From Antrodiella citrinella (lineage: Eukaryota; Basidiomycota; Agaricomycetes; Polyporales; Steccherinaceae), in NCBI GenBank assembly GCA_004802725.1, contig SGPM01000019.1, positions 1-64,000 of the forward strand: a stretch of 64,000 bases of DNA, written 5' to 3'. Under the pieces are notes generated by a model, which saw nothing but the letters and a program-made list of their open reading frames with translations, searched no databases and was not told where the DNA came from. Shown here piece by piece: positions 35,185 through 45,765 of the stretch (the stretch's first letter is position 1; each line of letters starts with the position of its first letter). The position numbers and the translations under genes are program-made.

Positions 35185-37724
35185 ATGCCTATTGTCGCCT
35201 TGTCTGCAGCGGCGAGGGACGANCCGCTCGCCCACCTGACGGCACCGCCTGTCAACGAAACGGAACAGGCCCGTCAAGTTCGTTTGCATGCTGAGGCAGA
35301 GGCGAAACGTATTTCAGATGCCATTGACGAGGAGCTCAGTGCAGAGGAGAGGGCGCTGAAGAAGGGTCAGGTCGTGAAGATCCTTTTGCTGGGTACGTTC
35401 CATGTCAAATATTATCTGTGTTCCGTACTNCAAGCTTACACCTCGATGTAGGCCAAAGCGAGTCAGGTATGCAAATCCCCGTTCCGTTCAACATTCCTCG
35501 TGCTGACCTAGGGTCCGACGCGTCCTCTAGGGAAATCAACTACTCTCAAAAGTATGTCTTCTCTCGTCCTGGCCCCGTCTTCCCTTCCGTCACTGACCAA
35601 TGCCTCGCCACCACCCCAGACTTCCAGTTGATGCATTCACCGAAGGTACGTGCGCTCTACTCCTCGGGGGCGCTTCGTCAATCTCGATTCACTTTATGAA
35701 CCCTCTACTATGAAACACTGAACTCATGTCTGTGTAACACAGGCATTCCGGGCAGAACGTGCATCCTGGCGAGCCGTTATTCAACTGAACGTCGTTCGGT
35801 CTATTCGCATCATCCTAGAGTCCCTAACCGAACACCAAGCGCAACAGAACGCTCGCCCTACTACCGCCAATACCGCCCAAGTCTCTTCCGCCGCACCTTA
35901 CCCTGCCGCTGCTGCCGATATTAGACTCACGCCTGACCACCTCAAGTTGAAAATGCGGCTGACACCACTGCTGCAGGTAGAAGAGGTGCTGATAAAGAAG
36001 CTGAGTCCCGCTGGAGCAAACGAGAACGAGGCAACACAGTTGGCATCCATGACGAACCTTCCTGGACCCCTTGGGCGGTATAAGGACAAGGAGTTGGCTG
36101 TGAATTCGAGCTACGCGTGGAAAGGTGTCTTCAACCGAATCATGAACACAACACGGGAAAGCTTCGACAGCGATATCATCGATTGGGACAGTCCAGATGT
36201 GAGTTCTCTTTGCATCTTGTTCATGGCAAGAAGCTGAACCTATCATGCGTAGGACCCTGGTAGAGTCATCTATGCGTGCTGCGAGGACATGGTTGCACTA
36301 TGGAATGACCCCACGATCAAGCGATTACTTGCGGCTCAGAGCATCAGGCTAGAAGACATGGGCGGGTTGTGAGTGGCCTGGTGCGACTCCAGGCTTGCAG
36401 TCGTACTCACGCATTCTTCTCCGTTCATGCTTCCATGACAGCTTCCTTGACGCACTGGAACGCGTTGCGTCCCCACGTTACGTACCGAGCGACGGTCAGT
36501 TCACACTGATCTTCTGCTTCTGCTTCTGCAAGAACAGCTAAGCTGATAAGGTCGATAGATGACATCCTGCGAGCGCGTTTGAAAACGCTGGGTGTCACTG
36601 AGTACCGATTCAACATCAAGGAAGGTGTGTTGGATCTGTTCGGTGCGAATATTTCATTTTTTGACAATCTCTGCACGATTCTTAGAGATGCGCATGGGTA
36701 TAGGTTCGGTGACGCGCGAATGGAGAGTATACGATGTGGGTGGGCAGCGGTCTTTGGTACGTTTGCGCTCTCCCGTTCATTTTGCGAATGTCTCAGTTCT
36801 GATGGCTGACTTCGTTATTGACAGAGATGTGAGTTGCTTTCATTGACGTGTCTGAAGTATACTGATCGTATGCCCCAAAAGCCGCATGGGCACCGTACTT
36901 TGATGATGTGAAGTGAGTCAGGACTTATCTTACACTCACGAGGGACACTGACGTCTGACGCCCTGTCGGGAATTGTCAGCGCCATTCTCTTCCTGGCACC
37001 CATCAGTGCGTTCGACCAAGCACTCGCCGAGGACCCCTCCGTGAACCGACTTGTGAGTGCCTGTTTCGCTCCTTCGTTCGACCACCATCACTCATCATTT
37101 CCCCTCCTTGACTTCACGTCAACCTTTCGGCTTTCCAGGAAGACTCCGTTCTGCTGTGGAAGTCGATCGTCTCGAATTCCCTGTTGAGCAAGACGAACGT
37201 GGTGCTGTTCCTCAACAAAATTGACATGTTGAAGACGAAGTTGGAGGCAGGCGTGAAGTTCGCGGAACACATCGTGTCGTATGGGAACCGGCCGAACGAT
37301 GTGGAGAGTACCTCCCACTGTGCGTATTCACATTCGAAGCCACTCCACGATCGCTGTATGATTGACTGATCGTCGTTGGGGACCTGCTGTTTAGACTTGA
37401 GACGCAAGTTCGCTCAGATCCACAAAGAAAACTCGCCGAAAGATCGGTCGTTCTACTGTCACTTCACTACCGTCACTGTACGTCATGCCTTTTCAAATTC
37501 TTGTTGTCGCTCCCTGGACTTCCTGTCCGGCCTCTTAACTTCTGCCCGTTGCTTCTCTGACGCTTGCTTCTTCACAGGACCCGAAATCGACGCAGCACAT
37601 CCTCGTCGACAGTACGTATTTCCGCTGACCCCCATCTCTTCTCATTTGTGCTCATTACCGTACGTTTGTAGTGCAAGACACAGTTGTACGGAAGAACCTC
37701 GCCGACAGCCACCTCGTCGCGTAG
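35185..37724 (+). CDS. Heterotrimeric G-protein alpha subunit, divergent paralogue
   Basis: A complete G-alpha gene. It starts MPIVALSAAARD, has an N at 35223, and gives a coiled N-terminal helix then KILLLGQSESGKSTTLKNFQ, an intact P-loop built from exons of 15 nt (35452-35466), 21 nt (35531-35551) and 26 nt (35620-35645). An unusual Pro/Ala-rich insert follows IRIILESLTEHQAQQ in the helical domain. Switch I is LRARLKTLGVTEYRF, switch II is YDVGGQRSL with the catalytic Gln, then AWAPYFDDVNAILFLAPIS, and LFLNKIDML is the guanine-specificity motif. The TCAT loop is replaced by FTTVTDPKS. A 4-nt exon (36825-36828) is needed to keep frame after switch II. The stop is TAG 37722-37724. Unlike the gene at the left edge, GTPase residues look intact. 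Its receptor and effector are unknown. Confidence 0.93.
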
Positions 37725-38537
37725 GCATACACGACCTCCCTTCCCCTTATCTATATCTCCGATTGCAGCATGAACAATACTTACTACTTAACCTACTGCC
37801 GTACTCACTCACTTCTACACCTAATGAATGCACTTCTTCGCTTGCCAGCTCCGCTGGATATCTCCCCTACCTACGCTACACCTACACACGCTTTCTTGGT
37901 TGACTTCTTGTCCTGCTTTGCTCATTTGTGTTCGCTCGTTTGCACTCATCCCATCTCGCCTCCCCCACATAATGCTCGTCATTCCATCACCCATCGCAGA
38001 TCCTCTCAGTCTCACTCACTCGTCCCCATTCTTGATCATGTTTCTTCCATTTCCTGGTCTACTTAATACTTGCTCCCATCCTCCCTGTTCCGTCTCACTT
38101 TGCACTTTCTGATCTTTATGGGCTGGATGGTATTGTATATACTTATTGTGTTTTTTCTCTCTCGTGTAGATTGGAATGGAGATTGACTCGTCCGTCCGTT
38201 GAATTCTGATGTTTTGTTGTGAGCAGGAATGGCAAATCGTAATGAGCACATTGGTAGGAACTGCTGAGTTTCGACGGCCGTTGCTTCGACTCCGATAGTT
38301 CTCACCCTGTGGGGGTTGTCATCGCGAGAGAACAATGTACCTGACTGAACAAAACGCAGATTGCAGACTATAAACTATACACTTACTGATAATGACTAGA
38401 TAAAATATTGTGATCCATCCGTCGAGGTCATTGCGTACAAAGAAACCGACTCATTCTATAGACTCACGAGAACGTCAACAGCACCTACGTCCCCCTCCAA
38501 GATCAACACCCCATCCCACCTCGGTGTCCTCCTTCAC
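37725..38537. other. Intergenic region between convergent genes
   Basis: About 810 bases of 3' flanks of the second G-alpha gene and the DUF6533-type gene. It is pyrimidine-rich on the plus strand; no gene recognised. Confidence 0.45.
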
Positions 38538-39944
38538 TTAAGTAGTCTCCGCGGTCCCTTCACTACCCTCCCTGACACGCGGCAACTTCAACTTCACTTT
38601 CACTTCCACCGCCGGCGGGACCTGGCACACATCGAACTGCGTCGTCAGGAAGCCGTAGGGCTGCTGCGCGCAACGCGGCGGGTGCGTGGCGTTGGCAAAG
38701 TCCGAAGTGGAGTCTGGGTTGGTGTGGTGGTGTGCGAAGCGGCGGAGGTTGAGGAGCATGGTCGAGCCCTGTAGTATGGCGTGAGTTCGTATGCATGGAA
38801 GAGAGAGAGAGAGAGAGGGTGAGGCAACGGGAGAATGTAAGACGTACTGCACACGAGAAGCCCGACACCGCCCATTGGTAGCACACGCCTGAGAGCGGGG
38901 CGTGGAGGTGCGTGTGCAGGTGCGTGTGGATCGCGATGCCGTTGATCAGCATGAGAACTACAAGTCGTCGGAGCTCGTCGTCAGCGCAGCCCAGGACCCA
39001 GATAGTGAATGAAAAAAAAAAAAAAAACGCACTGAACGTGACGATAAACACCCACGTCCCGTCCTGTATGAACACATACAGCAGCGTGCCCTGTTTTCGA
39101 TGGAAAGGCGTGAACTGGAGGAACCGGATGATGGTGAGGCAGAATAGGATCGACTCGAACGCGAGCGCGGACATCCTACATCCACATACGAACACGTCAG
39201 CGGATGACGGTGGAGTGAACAGAAGGAGACGCACCAGTAGCCCATAAGAACAGGCGTGGCGTATGCAATCATGCACGGTCCGAAAAACTGCATGCGGGGG
39301 ACCGCGAAGACCATCGAGATGACCATGCCCGTCGTCTCGATGAGCCAGAGTACGAGAATGGGTATGATGATTATCTTTCTGCGGTTGAATAGCGCGTATA
39401 CTGTGGGTGTGCAACATTGTAAGCAAGCCGCGACTAGGCATTCGAACCCTAGAAATAAAACGGAGGCAACGTACTGCGTACGACGAGAACAAGCTCAACG
39501 GCGGAGGTGAGTGCGACGACCGCAGCGGCTTGATATGCATGCCACCTTGTGCATATGTACATGGGTGGATGGGAATTAGCTAGCACGACTAGAGAACTAG
39601 TAGGTGGATGGCTGGGTAAGCTTGCAAAGCGAAAGAACGGCGTTGGAGGAGGCGTACCCTTCCACCATGAGGGGGAAGTAGCGGAGAAAGAAGTAAAACC
39701 ATTTCATCCAGTTGCCATTTCCCCTGCACACACACGCGTAAATGAGGATGATAGGTCTTTATTGTAGGTCGTCCAGACATACCACCAGAAATATTCGATC
39801 TAGACGATAGCTTGTCAGAGCCTTTACGAGATACCAAGAACTTGAGCGACATACCTCATCCCCAATATTAATAACCCAGTCCCACAGCAAGATGGAAAAC
39901 GACGCGACTATGTCAACGTACTCGATGAGCACCGGCACGGGCAT
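38538..39944 (-). CDS. DUF6533-type multi-pass membrane protein
   Basis: A basidiomycete-expanded membrane family with an N-terminal DUF6533 segment; no function is known. The start MPVPVLIEYVDIVASFSIL runs into LLWDWVINIGDEIEYFWW and WKWMKWFYFFLRYFPL, the typical first two helices. Further hydrophobic segments are AVVALTSAVELVLVVRT, IIIIPILVLWLIETTGMVIS, FFGPCMIAYATPVLMGYW, ALAFESILFCLTIIRFLQF and YVFIQDGTWVFIVTF, giving about seven helices. The C-terminus (GSTMLLNLRRFAHHHTN) is hydrophilic and cytoplasmic. Seven or so exons splice in frame; introns include a 15-A run (plus strand near 39010) and a GA microsatellite. The start Met was chosen because it begins the conserved segment in frame, while further upstream sequence is not conserved-looking. 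Confidence 0.75.
38801..38817. repeat. (GA)n microsatellite in an intron
   Basis: An uninterrupted GA dinucleotide run of about 17 bases inside an intron of the DUF6533-type gene; likely length-polymorphic. Confidence 0.8.
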
Positions 39945-40924
39945 GTCATCGTTCTCGTTCCCGCGTGAGCGTCGCAGAAGAAGACTGTCATGAATCACAC
40001 CGCGCAACGGGGACTCACAACGAGGCCTGAAGTATAAGAGAGAGCAGGGTATATCGTGCAAAAAACTCCTCTCAATAGACCCCTCCGTCGTCCCTATATC
40101 TGTGGAGCGTACGCGCTCTGGGCTCCGGGAGATCTAGAACGTCTCATGATGGGTGGGAGCTTCTCCATCCTGGATTACAGCAGAGGAGAGTACGAGTCGG
40201 AGGTGGGACGGAACGCGAGAATGGATTGGTGCGTTCGCGTTCACTGCAATTCACTGCAATGGTTCGGAAAGAAGGAACCCGCGCTGGGTGCATCCGTCGA
40301 GTTTGGTAGGCCTGTGAAACGCGAATGCGCATGTGCAGGTGGAATAACCGGCTTTCTCCATTATACTAGCGTTGTGCAGACCCGGCTAACGACTGGAACA
40401 TTGCCCATTGTCCGGACGTCGCATAACTTCGGAACATTTGCATATCTAACAGCAATATCGTACCATCAAACACAACAACTTCACTCACTGACACCACATA
40501 CCAGCGCCGGCGCGTCCACTATCGCCATTATCGCAGCTGTAATCCACCGAATCAACCCTCTCTCCACCAGGTAGCGTAGTGGAGTGACGACGCACCATGT
40601 TTCAAACAGAACCGGTGGCCACCCACAGAGGAGTCGGAATGGGGGATGCCTCCCGACAGTGATCATCCCTCTCCGTTCAACCGACCGATTCCAGAACCCG
40701 GTCGGGAGCGTGCTAGGAGCGAAGGCACGGTTTAAGAGCCCTTCAATTTCTAGCGCTCAAGCTGCATAGCACGCCACAATGCGGGCGGGTGCGTTGAACC
40801 ACCACTGGCACCAGTACCGCTGTCACTGTGCTAGTGCCCCCACATAAGGTCGAAACATTGTAGACCTATACACACACAGACGGTACAGACCAGAAGAACG
40901 AACCTAACTCACCATACGCCACTG

Positions 40925-40952
40925 TATAGATACTACGTTCGTAGTATCTATA
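40925..40952. repeat. Perfect 13-bp inverted repeat with 2-base centre
   Basis: TATAGATACTACG at 40925-40937, TT, and CGTAGTATCTATA at 40940-40952. The arms are exact reverse complements. It could be a hairpin or a dimer-binding site; nothing nearby identifies a role. Confidence 0.85.
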
Positions 40953-41344
40953 ATTGCACACCCCATATCGGTCCCTAGCCTACCGTTTCAACGTCGGCGG
41001 CCCCCGCCAACTATCGGAGGCATAATCGAAAGCCTCGCCGTTGCTGTGCCATCCATTGCAACCGTGAAGAATCGAATCCCCCGGTTTGTTTGAATGTGAG
41101 CCCGAGGGGTGTGGGTCCGATCAAGTTCTAGAATGGATGGATTATGAGAGAGTTAAGAAATCGAGGCTACGTCAACAACCAAGTCCACAGAGCGTCTGCA
41201 TGAAAATCTATAGGTTGAGCGTGTACATGTTGAGCCGATGGCAAGATTGAAAGTACTGTGAGCACCGGGATACTACGTGGGCACTGGCAGAAGGAGGAGA
41301 CGACTCCATGGCAGATCTGAATGCACCGACGCCGCCAGAATATC

Positions 41345-42120
41345 TGATCGACTGCCCGGCCGGGCCATGGCCTAAGGACTATGACCCTGTAGCCCGTGGC
41401 CCGGGATGTGCCGACCCTTCGGCACAGGCGGCAATACATCCAAAAAGGGACGTCGCGTCGGCGACGCGCCGCGCCTTGAGGCTACTGAGCCCGACGCTCA
41501 AGTGCTTTTGGCCATACAGTTGATCGTGTTTCACTCGCAACTGCATCTTTCTGTGTAACATATCAGTGATGTGTGTACAAAGTTCAATGCATATTGTTAT
41601 CTTGCGTCAAAAGTGATGTTGTAGACATTTCAATTATTAATACAGCAAGTATTGTATTACTCAATAATGCCCCGACGCTTGGTCGGGCGACCACCGTGCA
41701 TACCAGTTCAGGAGTCCTTTCTATCATTGCAGCACATACATACTATTCAGTCACTGGCTCACATCAGCAGTTTTGTTGATATGTTTGCCTATATTCGCCT
41801 CCGACCATCGAGACTTGCCGACGCTCTCACAAACTCGTTCGTATTGTGTACAGCGGCCTGAGTTACTCCGGATCCAATGCCCATAGCGTGGGGCCACGGC
41901 CGACACACAGAAATGACCTTTACTCTACACTTTGATTCATTAGAAGCTATCCCATAACATTATCACAATGGAAATCAGGATCCGCCTCTTGCCAGTGGCC
42001 ACTCACGCTGCACGCAAACATCGGTGGCCAATTGTGGCCAGAGTCCGGCGCGACGGCGCTTGCACGAGGGCCACAGGGCCATAGCCCGGGCTACGTAGCC
42101 CCCCAGTGGGCAGTCGATCA
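41345..42120. mobile_element. Candidate non-autonomous element bounded by inverted repeats
   Basis: TGATCGACTGCCC at 41345-41357 is an exact reverse complement of GGGCAGTCGATCA at 42108-42120. Similarity appears to continue inward in degenerate form (GTAGCCCGTGGCCC on the left, and CTATGGCCCTGTGGCCC when the right arm is read in reverse). No transposase frame lies between. No target duplication was found by eye, so the mobile-element call is tentative. Confidence 0.35.
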
Positions 42121-42957
42121 AACGCTCTCGACGCCGAAAACATCCAAGACTTGTTTGAACGTGAGGCCCCTCTGAGTCTTTCAAGAGCTCAAGCACACGA
42201 CCAAAGTACAGACTGAAGAGCGACCACATCTGAGTCTGTAGAGAGGTCTGTGACGATGCCACGTTGCATTGCAATCCAAACTGTCAACTTGAATGACATC
42301 CACTTGAAGGCAACAATGTGAGTATTCCGGCCTATTCATGATCAGGTATCGTAGCGAATCACCGCATCACCGGCCTCAAGACTCACGATCGAATTATTTG
42401 CGATCGAGACAAAGTCTAGACCCTCTCTACCGCCGCTCGCGCGTGCCTCTCTATTTCGAGTCGTTCGGAGGAGCCCACATCTACGCCGCCGTTTCGACAT
42501 CTCATAGCTACCATCCTAACAGATAACAAACAGGCTCCGACGGTCCTCGCCATATGTTGACAAGAACGTCAATTGCAACGCCTCAAGGGCTCATCCGATC
42601 GTGATTAATAAGTAACATATGCAACAGCGAAACCACCAAACACCAAACACAAAGAGGGAGGAGCGAGGAGAGGGGGAAGAGGGAAAAAGTAATCATCAAG
42701 TCGTTTTTCGTCACTTGCATCTATCTAACAAAACACAGAGAGAACGCGAAGCGAGGAAAGGAAGCAAAGCAAAAGGAGGAAGACTTTCATTTCAACCCAT
42801 TCTCGCCATCCCATCTAACCACACCCACCCCACCTCTCTTGTATACAAACCCGTTGTCTCGAATATACGAAAACTATGGAAACGTTGTTGTTTTAGTTCC
42901 AACAGGGAAGAAAAGAGTCCGATCCGCAGCTACCAACACCCGAAGTTCTCCTCGCCT

Positions 42958-44590
42958 CTAATAATTGAGGAGAGATTCACCATCCGACCACGCCGAAGAC
43001 GCGTACGGCGACCCGCTGAGCTCGTTATACCGAGCGACGCGGAGGCGTTGAGATGGGGGGATGTGCTTGTCTTGCAGACCATGTTGGTGGCCACCGTGGA
43101 GAACACCGACGCGCATCATAGAGAGCAACTGTACCATGACGCGTTAACATCAGATGAAAGAAGGGAAATGTGACGAAGTGCGACTTACGTTGTGGGCAGC
43201 ATTGGAATGATCGTATACACCACCGAAAAAGGCGGTCGTAGCATCCTTTCCAATGTTCTTCGTCAACAAATGACGACCACCAGGGTGCTCGTCGAGGAAC
43301 GTGGAGACGTCGTGAATATGGCCAGCAACGACGATCAAAGGACGCTTGACGGATTGCTCCTGGACTGCAAGGAAGCCGTGAGTCAAAAGGTATACAACAC
43401 AAACATATTTGCGACTTACAGCTCTCCCAGCTGACAATAGGCAGACTGACAACCTCCGGAGCCCATTCGACACCATCTTGCAACTCCCTCAACTTCTTCA
43501 ACTGCATCGTGAGCTGACCCTTCTTGACCTCATTGTCGGGGAAGACCTTGAGATGACTAGCGAGACCCAACTGCTGCATGCCCCAGATGAACCACTTGGT
43601 AGGGTCATACTGATACCACTTGATGGCGTTACGGTAGTCCATGGGGAACTGGTGGTGGAAGTTGTGGTAACCTTCGCCAATCGTCGCGAGAGCGGTGATG
43701 ACATGGTCACGAGGCGTATGCTTGTCATCGAAAGGTGCTTCACCGAGCCAGTGTGCCAGCGAGTTGACGCAGAACGTGGACTGAAGGAAAACACACGTGA
43801 ATGACACGCTCGAACAACAGCGAGAGCAAAGCTTTAACTTACGTGGTGAACGAACCACAACCTGCCAGCACCTGCGTACACAAAGCCGCCCCACCAATCA
43901 CCCCATCCAAGACCAGCGACGGTGGTAGGCAGAAGGAAACCAAACGTGAGGATGAGGTGGATGTACCACTTGTGCTGCCACCGGACGATCTCGTTCTTGG
44001 ACAAGTCGGAAACGTCGGCCACACCGGGTTTTCGGCGCGCCTTGAAGATCATCCAGCCGACATGCGAGTACCAGAAGCCCTTGTGCGCGTTGTAAGGGTC
44101 GAGGTCGGTATCCGTGTAGCGATGATGCGCACGGTGACCACGCGACCACCAGCGGATCGACCCCTCGACTGCGCCGGCACCTGCGACGGCAAGCACGTAC
44201 TGGAGAGGCTTTGACGCATTGTAAGAGCGGTGAGCCCACAGACGGTGGTACCCAGCAGTGATGCCTTGGAAACTGTTTAGCCAGAGCATCCTCATGAGAG
44301 AGCAGAGACTTACCGAGGCCAGTGATGAAGTAGTAAATGACACTCCAGACGAAGGTCGCGATCCTGAACTTGACGTTGAACAGACCCCAAATGGCGATGG
44401 ACGGGGTGATGGTGAGGACGAGGAAGGAGATCCAGTTGATGTTCTGGAGGACGTTGTCGAGCGTGATGGGCGGGAGCTCCTTCTGGTTCTTGAGAGCCCA
44501 TGCGACGTAGTTGTCGGGAATGTTGATGTCATCTGGGACGATGTCGGGGAGGCCCGACTTTGGCTGTGAGTCCTTTGCGATGGACGACAT
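42958..44590 (-). CDS. OLE1: Stearoyl-CoA (delta-9) fatty acid desaturase with C-terminal cytochrome b5 domain
   Basis: The ER membrane enzyme that introduces the delta-9 double bond into palmitoyl- and stearoyl-CoA. The start MSSIAKDSQPKSGLPDIVPD precedes hydrophobic segments (ISFLVLTITPSIAIWGLF). The three diiron histidine boxes are HRLWAH (in ITAGYHRLWAHRSYN), HRAHH (in RGHRAHHRYTDTDLDPY) and HNFHH (in GEGYHNFHHQFPMDYRNA). A C-terminal cytochrome b5 fusion shows IHDVSTFLDEHPGGRHLL with the heme HPGG, as in yeast OLE1, so it carries its own electron donor. Five exons splice in frame and the last (LLSMMRVGVLHGG...) ends ESLLNY at TAG 42958-42960. A TATA-like TATAAAAT lies about 95 bases upstream on this strand. 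The ATG at 44590 is used because the region further upstream has no ATG in frame. Confidence 0.96.
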
Positions 44591-45034
44591 GGGCGGCGGC
44601 GACACCTTGCGTGTCTGTACGACCGACGAGCATGGGCGGGAGGGGAAGAGGGTGGCGGGAGAGGAAGAGCTGCAAGCGAAAACATTTTATACAATCGCGC
44701 CACCCAGCAGATCTGTTGGGGACGCCGGTCACCATGACGCGGTCACACCCACCCGCGTACTTTGTCTCCCGCCCTCGTTTTTCGTTTGTTTTGCCTCGTT
44801 AAAAACGGTGCACACGACCGAGACATGTCGCGATGGCTCTGTGGGTGTCTATGAAGCTACGAACGCGTCGAAAGAGGGTACGGAAGGGCAGAGGAACGGT
44901 GTGGTCACGTGACGAGTGTATTCGTTGGGGATTGGACCTCCACGTGGCGGCCCATCAAGCGCTCCTCCCGTCCCTCCATCCCTTTTCCTTTCCCTGCTAT
45001 CGGCCGACCCACAACTGCGCAACCCTCACCAGCC
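44591..45034. other. Divergent promoter region
   Basis: About 440 bases between the desaturase start (minus) and the small membrane-protein start (plus). It contains a TATA-like element at 44684-44691 for the desaturase; the remainder shows nothing recognisable. Confidence 0.5.
44684..44691 (-). promoter_or_regulatory. TATA-like element for the desaturase gene
   Basis: The minus strand reads TATAAAAT, about 95-100 bases upstream of the desaturase ATG, a sensible TATA position given a short leader. Inferred from sequence only. Confidence 0.55.
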
Positions 45035-45765
45035 ATGCCTCCCAACGTAGCTACCATCCGCGTCAACCCTCTCAACGGCTCTCTCGGTCTCTTCCTCGTG
45101 CTGCTCTTCCTCGTACTCGCTCTTGTCGCTGCTACCTGTAGGATCCTCTATCGCATACACCTCCGCAAACCCAACCACCACCTCAAGCGTCTCTTCTTGC
45201 CCTCCCTCGTGCACCCGCCAGAGAAACCCTCTAGCGTAACCCAGTACTCTTGGTCGACCAGATTCACCACTCTCGTCGCGAGCTGCAGGCTATCCGCCAA
45301 ACCGAAACACGCGTCCGGTACCATCACACCTTCCTCGTCTATCCCTGCTATCGTCGTCTCCGCGTGCTCTCCGCCTGCCGAGAAACCCCCTCCAGTCGTC
45401 TACCTCCGCACTCAGCCCAGTCCTGCCGTCCACTTGGCACCTAATTCACTTGAGTCCTGCAAGATCAAACCCGTCCTCGCACGACCGGCTGCTCCGCTGA
45501 AGAACGTCACCAACACCACGGACCTCGTGGCGCTGCCGCCTGCAGCCAAAGTCAGGAGAGTGAGCGTCAAGCGGCACACTCGCAACCCGAGCATCTCGTC
45601 GTTTGACAAGGAGAACGTGACGCCGGCTTTGCCGGTGTTCGAGAGGCATCGGGTGGACGAGTTCGGTGGTGTCCGTCGTCCTCTTGCTAGGTGAGCCAAC
45701 ATATGTGTCTATTCACACCGAACAAGACTGACGGTCGGATCAGGTCCATCCAGTCTTTCAACTGA
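45035..45765 (+). CDS. Single-pass membrane protein of unknown function
   Basis: About 226 residues starting MPPNVATIRVNPLNGSLG, then a strongly hydrophobic helix (LFLVLLFLVLALVAATCRIL) followed by basic residues (YRIHLRKPNHHLKRLF), so the bulk is probably cytosolic. The remainder is Pro/Ser/Lys-rich and probably disordered, with RRVSVKRHTRNPSIS, which resembles basophilic-kinase sites, and DKENVTPALPVFERHR. An intron (about 45693-45743) links LLAR to SIQSFN, and TGA is at 45763-45765. No domain recognised. Confidence 0.65.

Larger units (their letters stand above)
39945..42957. other. Long gene-poor region with inverted repeats
   Basis: About 3 kb without a supported gene. It includes a perfect 28-base palindrome-like repeat (40925-40952) and a pair of distant inverted 13-mers (41345-41357 and 42108-42120). 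The last 340 bases are the purine-rich (plus strand) 3' flank of the desaturase gene. Confidence 0.5.

Noticed and set aside
40056..40574. 172-codon plus-strand frame
   Set aside because: Lacks recognisable domains, splice continuation or a plausible leader; likely chance in a gene-poor region.
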